Shown piece after piece: positions 36,839 to 44,569 of a DNA stretch of 64,000 nucleotides; the first letter of the stretch is position 1; every line of letters starts with the position of its first letter. Origin of the DNA: Vibrio nitrifigilis. Lineage in GTDB: Bacteria; Pseudomonadota; Gammaproteobacteria; Enterobacterales; Vibrionaceae. Made by a program: the position numbers and the translations under genes. The DNA is taken from positions 3,022,990 through 3,086,989 of the forward strand of contig NZ_JADPMR010000001.1 in NCBI RefSeq assembly GCF_015686695.1. The letters run 5' to 3'. The notes under the pieces are model-generated. The model did not search any database, had not been told where the DNA came from, and saw only the letters and a list, made by a program, of their open reading frames with translations.

Positions 36839-38212
36839 TTAAGCAACTTCTTCTAGTTCTTCATTGAAGTGGTATACCACTTTCTTAACGTTAAATAGGT
36901 GTTCAGGGCCCACGTTGTCAGATACTGAGCTACCGCCAACAGCGCCACAGCCTAGAGTCAATGCTGGAGTTAGGTCTGTAGTCGCGCCGATGCCGCCTAG
37001 AGCGCTTGGCGTATTTACAAGACAACGAGAAACAGGCATGCGTAGTGAAAACGCTTGAATAACGCTCTGATTGTTTGAGTGAATAGAAGCAGTATGGCCA
37101 GCGCCTTCATTTTCTAGAAGTTCTGCACAACGGTTGATAGCTGCTTGGTTGTCTTCTTCTACGTAGAACGCAAGGATAGCAGTCAGTTTTTCACGAGAAT
37201 ATGGGTTAGTCTTGCTGACTGTGTTTTGCTCAGATAGCAAAATACGAGTGTTTTCTGGAATAGTTAGGCCAGCAAGATCTGCCACGTATTGCGCTGTTTT
37301 ACCAACGATTTGTGGGTTCATTGTTCCATTTTCACGAAGAATGAATTTGCCTAATTTTTCTGATTCTTCTGCAGTTAGGAAGTAACCACCATTTTTCACA
37401 ACTTCAGTGCGTACGCGCTCTTCCATTGATTTTTCTACAACGATAGATTGTTCTGAGGCACAGATAACACCGTTGTCGAATGTTTTACTTAGGAAGATTT
37501 TTTCTACTGCTTTAGTTACGTTGGCTGATTTTTCAATGTAAGCCGGTGAGTTACCTGGACCAACACCGATTGCAGGGTTACCTGAACTGTATGCTGCGCG
37601 AACCATTGCTTCGCCACCAGTTGCAAGGATAAGAGCAGTATCGTGGTTTTTCATTAGCTCTTGAGTTGCTTCAAGAGAGGGTTTGCTAATGCAACCAATG
37701 ATGCCTGCTGGAGCGCCTGCTGCTAGTGCTGCTTCGTAAACAACTTTTGCAGTTTCAGTGATAGATTTTAGTGCCGTTGGGTGTGGAGAAACAACGATAC
37801 CATTACCTGATTTAATCGCTACAATCGCTTTATAGATAGTAGTAGATGTTGGGTTTGTTGAAGGTACTAACGCTGCTAAAACCCCCATTGGAACCGCGAC
37901 ATCCATAGTGCGTGTTACAGGATCAGTACTTAAAATACCGACTGTTTTTTGATCTTTTATGTGCTCAAGAAGCTGTTTACTTGCAAATTCATTTTTAACG
38001 ACTTTGTCTGCAGCATTACCGAAGCCAGTTTCTTCTGCAGCCATAGTGGCTAAACGGATGCTTTCACGTAGTGCCGCATCAGCCATGCTTTTTACAATGG
38101 CATCGATTTTTTCTTGAGAGAAAGTTTTTAGCACAAGTTGTGCTTGTTTAGCTTGTTGAATTAGGTCAATCGCTTCTTGTACAGAATCGTTAATCACTGT
38201 TTCACGTGTCAT
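36839..38212 (-). CDS. Acylating (CoA-dependent) aldehyde dehydrogenase
   Basis: Converts acetaldehyde (or another short aldehyde) and CoA to acyl-CoA with NAD+. The 457-aa protein matches the N-terminal half of AdhE and the EutE/PduP/SauS group: VPSTNPTSTTIYKAI, SPHPTALKS, LATGGEAMVRAAYSSG, GVGPGNSPAYIE and the active-site cysteine 251 in FDNGVICASEQS. There is no alcohol dehydrogenase domain. ATG 38212 has GGAG eight bases upstream; the longer frame from 38290 lacks a good site. No microcompartment genes are nearby, and the true substrate is open. Confidence 0.82.
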   Translation of the reverse strand: MTRETVINDSVQEAIDLIQQAKQAQLVLKTFSQEKIDAIVKSMADAALRESIRLATMAAEETGFGNAADKVVKNEFASKQLLEHIKDQKTVGILSTDPVTRTMDVAVPMGVLAALVPSTNPTSTTIYKAIVAIKSGNGIVVSPHPTALKSITETAKVVYEAALAAGAPAGIIGCISKPSLEATQELMKNHDTALILATGGEAMVRAAYSSGNPAIGVGPGNSPAYIEKSANVTKAVEKIFLSKTFDNGVICASEQSIVVEKSMEERVRTEVVKNGGYFLTAEESEKLGKFILRENGTMNPQIVGKTAQYVADLAGLTIPENTRILLSEQNTVSKTNPYSREKLTAILAFYVEEDNQAAINRCAELLENEGAGHTASIHSNNQSVIQAFSLRMPVSRCLVNTPSALGGIGATTDLTPALTLGCGAVGGSSVSDNVGPEHLFNVKKVVYHFNEELEEVA

Positions 38213-38522
38213 GGGAGTGTCTCCGGTTTTGTACTCACTATGTTGTGAGCTTTCCATGGCGCGAATAATAACAATGAGGTCATTTAGCAACTAATTCACA
38301 TTTTAAAAAAATAGCTCATTTTTTAATGAAACGATCTAATGGTTAAAATACGTGATCTAGGTTCGATCTTAATTAACATAATTATATTTTCCTCTTCTAG
38401 TTGCTTGATGATATTTGGTTTATTTCAACTGTTTGTGTTTGATAAAACTGACGAATAGGGGTGAAACACGCTAGACTAGCGCTAAGGTCAACTGCCTCTA
38501 ATTCATTCCTATGGAGTCTTGA

Positions 38523-40877
38523 ATGAAACCGATGAAGAACCTTGCCCAGTACTATGTTGATTTGCTGGTAAAGCTGGGCATATTGCGTTTCTCTATATTA
38601 TTAGCACTAGCACTGGTTGCTTTAGCTGTGGTGGTGCAGGTTGGTATAACTCTCGCCTTAAAAGGTCATGTGGACGATATCGATATCGTGCGCTCGGTCT
38701 TCTTTGGTTTACTTATTACTCCGTGGGCGGTGTACTTTCTTTCTGTCGTGGTTGATCAGCTAGAAGAGTCACGCCAACGTTTATCTAAATTGGTTTCAAA
38801 GCTCAAAGATATGCGAGCCCGCGACCAAGTGCTTAATCAAAAGCTTCAGCAAAATATCGTTAAACTGAACCAAGAAATCGAAGAGCGGATTAAAGCGGAA
38901 GAAGCTCGCGAAATGGCGATGATCGATTTAGAAGCGGAAGTTCGTCAGCGGGAAAAAACGCAACTTGAATTGGCAGAAAGAACGGCGTTACTTCGTTCTT
39001 TCATCGATGCATCTCCAGACCTTATCTATTATCGTAATGCTAATGGCGTCTTTTCTGGTTGTAACCGTGCGATGGAAGAACTCACTGGGCGCAGCGAACA
39101 TGAATTAGTGGGCTTAACGCCTTGGGATGTGTACCGCAAAGAGATTGCCCAATCAATTGTAGAAACAGACCAAGAAGTTTTTACTAACGATAGCCCTCTT
39201 ACGTATGAACAGTGGTTAGAGTATCCAGATGGTCGTAAGAGCTATTTTGAATTACGCAAAGTGCCTTTTTACAGCAAAGAAGGCGATCATTTAGGTTTGG
39301 TGGGATTTGGGCGTGATATTACTGAACGTAAACGTCATGAAGAATCCTTAGAAAAGGCCAGCCGAGATAAAACCACTTTTATTTCCACTATCAGTCATGA
39401 ATTACGCACACCACTTAATGGTATCGTTGGTTTGAGCCGTATGCTGCTGGATACGACATTAACTCAAGAACAGCGTAAACAGATGCAAACTATCAATGTC
39501 AGTGCTGTCACGCTCGGTAATATCTTTAACGATATTATTGATATGGATAAATTTGACCGCCGTAAATTAGAACTCCTTCCGGCACCACTCGATTTTGAAG
39601 AGTTCGTTGTTGAGTTAGAAAGCCTTTCTGCGTTAATGGCGGAACAAAAAGGGTTACGATTTGATCTGGAACGTTTGACTGATTTACCTAAAATTATTGA
39701 GGTGGATGCGACTCGTTTACGTCAAGTTTTGTGGAATGTCATTAGTAATGCGATGAAGTTCACTAAAGAAGGCGGTGTCGTTATGACGGTGAGCTCTGAA
39801 ACGATAGATGATGGTAGTAAAGCCGAAATTACCATGGACATTGAAGATACTGGGATAGGGATTCCGGAATCTGAAATTGATAAGATTTTTGCTATGTATT
39901 ATCAAGTTAAATCCGGTAAAGATAATTTACATGCCGTTGGAACGGGTATTGGTTTGTCGGTATCTCGCCAGTTAATTAATTTGATGGATGGGGATATCAT
40001 GGTCAGTAGTGAAGAAGGTTACGGTAGTACCTTTACCATCACTATTCATGTTCCGCTAGTTGAAGATGCTGCTATTAACGAGCCTCAATATCATAACCAA
40101 AGAGCGCTAAATATCTTTATGGTTGAGGATATTGAGTTGAACGTAACCGTTGCTCGATCTTTATTAGAGAGTTTAGGTCATACGGTCACGGTGGCAATGA
40201 CAGGTACAGAGGCGCTCGAAAAGTTTGTTCCTGAACTATACGATTTGGTGTTCTTAGATATTCAACTCCCCGATATGACCGGATTCGATATTGCTCAGTT
40301 ACTGCGTAAACAATATAGCGATTTACCTCCTTTGGTCGCGCTAACTGCCAATGTGCTGAAAAATAAAAATGAATACCGAGAAAAAGGGATGGACGATGCG
40401 ATCAGTAAACCGTTATCGGTTTCTGCTGTTCAAGAGGTGATTGCGAAAATGACAGGAAGCGATGAGCAAGTGAATGAACCGGCAATAGAACAAGCCCCGA
40501 GCCAATCCAATATGACAGATGAAGTTTATTTAAGGCTTCTGGATGTGGATATGTTAGAGTCATATGTCAGCATTGTTGGTGCGCAGCCTGTGGTCGACAG
40601 TATTGAGCTATTTGAACAAATGATGCCATCGTATATTGAAGTGTTAGATTCGAATATGGTGGCCAAAGATCAGGCAGGTATTGCCTCTGAAGCTCACAAG
40701 ATTAAAGGGGCTGCAGGTTCGATTGGTCTAAAACGTATCCAAGGTATTGCGCAGAAAGCACAAACACCGGACGCTCCCGCTTGGTGGGAAAATATCACCG
40801 ATTGGGTGGATGAAATTAAAAATGAATATCAATCGGATATTCAAGTTCTTAAACAGTGGTTAGCGCAAAGGAAGTAA
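38523..40877 (+). CDS. arcB: ArcB, hybrid sensor kinase of the aerobic respiration control system
   Basis: Tripartite kinase that senses the quinone redox state and phosphorylates ArcA. The 784 residues have two membrane helices (about 22-45 and 58-78), a coiled-coil linker (80-150), a PAS domain (155-275), HisKA with His292 in TISHELRTPL, an HATPase domain, a receiver with Asp579 in LVFLDIQLPD, and an HPt domain with His725 in SEAHKIKGAAGS. These match E. coli H292, D576 and H717. The protein contains a single cysteine, Cys180 in the PAS domain; the position of E. coli Cys241 is aromatic (GRKSYFEL). arcA lies close by on the other strand, whereas E. coli has the two genes far apart. Confidence 0.96.
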   Translation: MKPMKNLAQYYVDLLVKLGILRFSILLALALVALAVVVQVGITLALKGHVDDIDIVRSVFFGLLITPWAVYFLSVVVDQLEESRQRLSKLVSKLKDMRARDQVLNQKLQQNIVKLNQEIEERIKAEEAREMAMIDLEAEVRQREKTQLELAERTALLRSFIDASPDLIYYRNANGVFSGCNRAMEELTGRSEHELVGLTPWDVYRKEIAQSIVETDQEVFTNDSPLTYEQWLEYPDGRKSYFELRKVPFYSKEGDHLGLVGFGRDITERKRHEESLEKASRDKTTFISTISHELRTPLNGIVGLSRMLLDTTLTQEQRKQMQTINVSAVTLGNIFNDIIDMDKFDRRKLELLPAPLDFEEFVVELESLSALMAEQKGLRFDLERLTDLPKIIEVDATRLRQVLWNVISNAMKFTKEGGVVMTVSSETIDDGSKAEITMDIEDTGIGIPESEIDKIFAMYYQVKSGKDNLHAVGTGIGLSVSRQLINLMDGDIMVSSEEGYGSTFTITIHVPLVEDAAINEPQYHNQRALNIFMVEDIELNVTVARSLLESLGHTVTVAMTGTEALEKFVPELYDLVFLDIQLPDMTGFDIAQLLRKQYSDLPPLVALTANVLKNKNEYREKGMDDAISKPLSVSAVQEVIAKMTGSDEQVNEPAIEQAPSQSNMTDEVYLRLLDVDMLESYVSIVGAQPVVDSIELFEQMMPSYIEVLDSNMVAKDQAGIASEAHKIKGAAGSIGLKRIQGIAQKAQTPDAPAWWENITDWVDEIKNEYQSDIQVLKQWLAQRK

Positions 40878-40878
40878 T

Positions 40879-41325
40879 ATGAAAAAATTCGTACTCATCG
40901 CTTTGATGTCAGCTTTGACCGCCTGTGCTTTTTCTCCCAATGTAAATTGGAAGCAAGGTAGTTTAGCAGTATTGGCGCAAATCGATATTCAACTCAAAAG
41001 TAACCTTTGGACTGATCAACTGCCTAAAGTACAGGGCGCAGAGACTCAGAGCCTAAATGGCACATTAACACTAGAAACATCGGGTGAACTGCCGGCTGAT
41101 CTCAACGTAAATCAATTAGTGATTAAGCAAGGGGATCAAGTCTGGACCATTGATGGTGATAATGTTGAGCTACGTACTCAAAGTGAAGATGTTTGGGAAG
41201 TCGTATTTCAGTCATCCATTGAAGTGAACGTTGATAAACCTGTTTCAGTGGCACTTGAATTATCTAATGATGGAAAAAATGCATGGTTAGTTGAGCACAA
41301 TGTCTCGATTGACAAAGTATACTAA
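40879..41325 (+). CDS. Predicted lipoprotein of unknown function
   Basis: A 148-aa protein with a lipoprotein signal (LIALMSALTAC, lipidated cysteine at residue 16). The rest is soluble, rich in beta-type sequence, with no motif I recognise. It begins one base after the arcB stop, so it is almost certainly co-transcribed and translationally coupled with arcB, and a terminator follows. A role near ArcB in the envelope is possible but only inferred from position. Confidence 0.75.
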   Translation: MKKFVLIALMSALTACAFSPNVNWKQGSLAVLAQIDIQLKSNLWTDQLPKVQGAETQSLNGTLTLETSGELPADLNVNQLVIKQGDQVWTIDGDNVELRTQSEDVWEVVFQSSIEVNVDKPVSVALELSNDGKNAWLVEHNVSIDKVY

Positions 41326-41367
41326 TCTCTTCTTCAGAAGATAATCGTATTCACTGATGTAAAAATA

Positions 41368-41400
41368 AAGCCCCAGTTCAGTTTGAGCTGGGGCTTTTTA
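41368..41400. terminator. Bidirectional terminator between the arcB operon and arcA
   Basis: Arms AAGCCCCAGTTCA and TGAGCTGGGGCTT (one wobble), A-rich before and T5 after on the plus strand; on the minus strand T-rich sequence also follows. It separates converging genes. Confidence 0.88.
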
Positions 41401-41441
41401 ATCCATCGTACACTCTGCAATATTTTTGCGAGTTACTTTAC

Positions 41442-42161
41442 TTAGTTGTTTTCTAAGTCACCACAGAAGCGGTAGCCTTCACCGTGAATCGTTGCAATAA
41501 TTTCAGGTGTACCTGAAACAGATTCAAAGTGTTTACGAATACGACGAATGGTAACGTCAACCGTACGATCATGTGGTTTAAGCTCACGACCGGTCATTTT
41601 CTTCAATAAATCGGCACGAGTTTGAATTTTGCCCGGGTTTTCACAGAAGTGAAGCAAGGCACGGAATTCAGAACGAGGAAGCTTATAGCCATCACCACTT
41701 GGACTAACCAAAGAACGGCTGTTGATATCAAGAACCCAACCATTGAATTCGTATTTTTCAACAGAGCGTTTTTCTTCTTGTGACGCATTAGCGTTCATTG
41801 AACGACTGAGTAGGTTACGAGCACGAATGGTCAATTCTCGTGGGTTAAATGGTTTGGTAATGTAATCATCCGCACCAATTTCTAGCCCTAGAATTTTATC
41901 CACTTCATTATCGCGACCAGTTAAGAACATAAGAGCTACGTTAGCTTGTTCGCGTAATTCACGCGCGAGCAGAAGGCCGTTTTTACCTGGTAGATTAATA
42001 TCCATAATGACCAGGTTGATCGGTTGTTCAGACAATACGCTGTGCATGTCTTCACCGTTACTTGCCTCAAAAACAGCGTATCCCTCTGCTTCAAAAATAC
42101 TCTTTAGAGTGTTACGAGTCACCTGCTCGTCTTCAACAATAAGAATCTGCGGGGTTTGCAT
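41442..42161 (-). CDS. arcA: ArcA, redox response regulator
   Basis: OmpR/PhoB-type regulator of respiratory and fermentative genes, phosphorylated by ArcB. The 239 residues have a receiver domain with the phospho-acceptor Asp54 in LVIMDINLPGKNG, the conserved Thr in FLTGRD and Lys in YITKPFNPRE, then a winged-helix domain ending in TIHGEGYRFCG. It is near identical in design to E. coli ArcA. Upstream are a 21-bp inverted repeat at 42220-42240 and an FNR-type box at 42417-42430. Confidence 0.97.
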   Translation of the reverse strand: MQTPQILIVEDEQVTRNTLKSIFEAEGYAVFEASNGEDMHSVLSEQPINLVIMDINLPGKNGLLLARELREQANVALMFLTGRDNEVDKILGLEIGADDYITKPFNPRELTIRARNLLSRSMNANASQEEKRSVEKYEFNGWVLDINSRSLVSPSGDGYKLPRSEFRALLHFCENPGKIQTRADLLKKMTGRELKPHDRTVDVTIRRIRKHFESVSGTPEIIATIHGEGYRFCGDLENN

Positions 42162-42219
42162 TGGCGTTACCTAAAATTGTGAAAAAACTGTGCTAATAGA
42201 ACTCATACTAGGCAAAAAT

Positions 42220-42240
42220 ATAACATACATGTAATGTTAT
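42220..42240. promoter_or_regulatory. Inverted repeat upstream of arcA
   Basis: ATAACAT and ATGTTAT arms around ACATGTA, 59-79 bp before the arcA start codon. A possible operator; it does not follow the direct-repeat form of ArcA boxes. Confidence 0.4.
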
Positions 42241-42416
42241 GTTGATCATAAAGCTATGTATTTTTAACGAAATACTAGTTGTAATTGCCCGCCATCCTTA
42301 GACATTAATGATTACTAAAGTCTCCTCTTAGTTACTGGTTCCACTAGTCTATGAAGCGGATTCTATAATGTTAACAGCATGCTAACAACGACCAAATGTT
42401 AATTCCAAGCACTTTG

Positions 42417-42430
42417 TTGATTTACATCAA
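42417..42430. promoter_or_regulatory. FNR-type box in the arcA-DUF3293 gap
   Basis: TTGAT-TTAC-ATCAA, a perfect match to the FNR consensus TTGAT-N4-ATCAA. It lies 67-80 bp before the DUF3293 start and about 256 bp before arcA, so it may act on either gene. The 335-bp gap holds no other gene. Confidence 0.6.
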
Positions 42431-42496
42431 GAGTTGTAATGTAAGCGTTATTAACAGTCGTAATCAAATGTAAATTGATGTGACTCAGGAGTGTTT

Positions 42497-42883
42497 ATGC
42501 AAATTAATTCACATCTTTGGCAAGCTTATTCATCAGTAAGGTTTGACTTCAAAGCGTTAATTAATGCTGAATGTTATGCTGTGATCACAGCTTGGAACCC
42601 CGGAAGCGAAAGGTTGTCACATAATGAGAATTGCTTAAACAATCATCGTTTACAGCTCAAACTAAACGATTATGATTGGGTAAGTGTTGTGGTTGGCGAC
42701 CCAGATTTTCAATGGTTCGAAGAGAGTTTTGCGGTTGCAATGCCACTTGAAGCAGCATTAGACCTAGCTCTCACTTTTAAACAAAACGCCATTTATTTTG
42801 TTAGAAATGGTGCACTTTATTTGTACTCTTGTGTCGATTCACACGTCGTACAATTAGGGTCATTAGAAGAAAAATTAAAATAA
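42497..42883 (+). CDS. DUF3293 family protein
   Basis: A 128-aa soluble protein of the DUF3293 family, common in vibrios and relatives and without known function. Typical parts are AVITAWNPGSERLSHNEN and a C-terminal half with AMPLEAALDLALTFKQNAIYFV. The start is ATG 42497, five bases after a GGAG; a GTG at 42491 would add two residues. It diverges from arcA and has an FNR-type box in its upstream region. Confidence 0.75.
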   Translation: MQINSHLWQAYSSVRFDFKALINAECYAVITAWNPGSERLSHNENCLNNHRLQLKLNDYDWVSVVVGDPDFQWFEESFAVAMPLEAALDLALTFKQNAIYFVRNGALYLYSCVDSHVVQLGSLEEKLK

Positions 42884-43117
42884 GTTACCAAACGATTTCT
42901 GAGGATAATGAAGAATACCTTGAAATAATTTGGATTCAACACCCGATACCTAGGCCACCTCTGGTAAGTATCTAGCCTTGAGTTCTAATCGAGTATCAAA
43001 TCTACAAAGAGTCTATCTTTGTTAATGTCCGTATTTTCTGGGATATAAATTCGATCACGTTTAGGTATCGCCAAGACGCACTTTGCGAATTGGAGACATA
43101 AAAATCATGGAGGAACG

Positions 43118-43609
43118 ATGAGAGATTTAACGCCAGATATTAGTGATAAATATGGTTCGCAAGTCAGTTTGCTGGATCTTCCGTTACAAAATTTTGGGCA
43201 ACGCTTCTGTTTTTGGGGGGAGGTTGTAACGGTACGTTGCTACCATGATAATTCCAAAGTAAAAGAAGTCTTGGCACAAAATGGTAAAGGAAAAGTGCTG
43301 GTTGTTGATGGTCATGGGTCGTGTCAACGCGCTTTAATGGGCGATCAAATTGCTATTTCAGCGATTGAAAACGATTGGGAAGGGGTCATTATCTATGGCG
43401 CGGTAAGAGATGTCGTTGCCATGTCTGAAATGGATTTAGGGATTAAAGCATTAGGTACTTGCCCGATAAAAACAGAAAAGCGTAATGCTGGTGAGATCAA
43501 CGTTAAACTGACCATGATGAATCAAATCATCTTACCTGGTGATTATATTTATTCAGATTGGAACGGTATGTTGGTATCTCCAACCGAATTAGATCTGACT
43601 TTCGATTAA
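43118..43609 (+). CDS. RraA-family protein
   Basis: A 163-aa protein of the RraA / 4-hydroxy-4-methyl-2-oxoglutarate aldolase family, with KVLVVDGHGSCQRALMGDQIA and the loop GVIIYGAVRDV. E. coli RraA, an inhibitor of RNase E, has GAVRQV at this loop; this protein keeps the Arg-Asp pair that metal-dependent aldolases of the family use, so it may have aldolase or oxaloacetate decarboxylase activity instead of, or besides, RNase E control. Vibrios are known to carry more than one RraA homologue. GGAGG precedes the ATG. Its stop overlaps the stop of the next gene by 4 bp. Confidence 0.8.
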   Translation: MRDLTPDISDKYGSQVSLLDLPLQNFGQRFCFWGEVVTVRCYHDNSKVKEVLAQNGKGKVLVVDGHGSCQRALMGDQIAISAIENDWEGVIIYGAVRDVVAMSEMDLGIKALGTCPIKTEKRNAGEINVKLTMMNQIILPGDYIYSDWNGMLVSPTELDLTFD

Positions 43610-44085
43610 AAACGAAATCCTATCCCTACCTGAACATCTTGCTGCCACCCTTGGTAACCAAGCGTGGCATGCATGTCTAGTTGATCATTAAATCTGTATT
43701 GGCTCGATAACTCTGCGGATAAGTCATCACTGTTGTCGTCATGAGCAGCCACTCCTGAAGAATAGGTATTGACGACAGAGTGTAAGGTGCTGCTGAGCAG
43801 CAATTTATCATTATATTGGTAGCTTATACCACTCATTACGCCGTTACTTATTTGCGTGGGGTGACTGTCTAATCGCGTACCAACAAAGATATGCCAGTTT
43901 GGATCAATGGAATATCGATAGCCGCTGTTCAATGTCCAACTGTCTACTTGACTGCCGTTTTGCTCACTTGAAAAAAATAGTGAAGTGGCAGGTGAGGTTA
44001 CGCTATCTAATGGTAAAAAATCTGCAGCTAGACAGACGGAAGGCACCAATAGTATGGAACATACGATAAGCCGTAATTTCACCAT
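43606..44085 (-). CDS. Small outer-membrane beta-barrel-like protein
   Basis: A 159-aa protein with a cleavable signal peptide (ending near SVCLAADF, residue ~21). The mature part alternates polar and hydrophobic residues in about eight short strands, and it ends in GIGFRF, a terminal phenylalanine pattern of outer-membrane barrels. No family is recognised with certainty. It converges with the RraA-family gene and lies upstream of, and divergent from, the thr operon. Confidence 0.6.
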   Translation of the reverse strand: MVKLRLIVCSILLVPSVCLAADFLPLDSVTSPATSLFFSSEQNGSQVDSWTLNSGYRYSIDPNWHIFVGTRLDSHPTQISNGVMSGISYQYNDKLLLSSTLHSVVNTYSSGVAAHDDNSDDLSAELSSQYRFNDQLDMHATLGYQGWQQDVQVGIGFRF

Positions 44086-44266
44086 AACGTCCTCCCTGAA
44101 TGAATCCTAAATATTGATTAAATAACAATCCAATCAAATGAAACTAGTGTCATTTTAAACTACCTTGTCTGGTTATAAGTAAAGCATAGATACGACATTT
44201 TGCTTATTTATTGTTCGATAAGCGCAGCGGGTAAAAACGGATAATATATTGCCATAATGGTATTTT

Positions 44267-44295
44267 TTGTCGGATTATATAGGTATTGCTATCAT
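44267..44295 (+). promoter_or_regulatory. thr operon promoter candidate
   Basis: TTGTCG (44267-44272), 17-bp spacer, TATCAT (44290-44295). It would start transcription about 70 nt before the leader peptide. Moderate match only. Confidence 0.4.
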
Positions 44296-44371
44296 TTTAA
44301 GTGCATATGCCAAGTAAGAAGAAAAAAAATCAATTTTTAATTGACGGCTGATAGTGAAATAAGGTAAACGT

Positions 44372-44485
44372 ATGGTCACGCAAACACATAAATACGCAAG
44401 AACGACAATGTTATCCATCAGCCAAGTAGTAATGACCACCACCATTATTATTACCGACATTACGCATGTTGGGGCAGGCTGCTGA
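44372..44485 (+). CDS. thrL: thr operon leader peptide
   Basis: An ORF ending 15 bp before the attenuator stem. Its C-terminal part contains the run MTTTIIITDIT, with seven Thr/Ile codons in the first eight after that Met, as needed for threonine/isoleucine-sensing attenuation. The ATG at 44372 has AAGG seven bases upstream and gives 37 aa; in-frame ATGs at 44408 (25 aa) and 44432 (17 aa) are alternatives with weaker ribosome sites. Confidence 0.82.
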   Translation: MVTQTHKYARTTMLSISQVVMTTTIIITDITHVGAGC

Positions 44486-44500
44486 GCGTAAAATTTCACA

Positions 44501-44538
44501 AAAAAAGGCCTGTATCCCAACGATACAGGCCTTTTTTT
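44501..44538 (+). terminator. thr attenuator (Rho-independent)
   Basis: A run of A6, arms GGCCTGTATC and GATACAGGCC around CCAAC, then T7, between the leader peptide and thrA. Ribosome stalling at the Thr/Ile codons would favour read-through when these amino acids are scarce. Confidence 0.9.
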
Positions 44539-44569
44539 ATACCTATTTTTATCTTCTCGGAGGGAAGGG

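Noticed and set aside
44341..44371. TTGACG at 44341 as the -35 of the thr promoter
   Set aside because: The matching -10 would fall on or next to the leader peptide ribosome site, leaving no leader RNA; the pair at 44267-44295 fits better.
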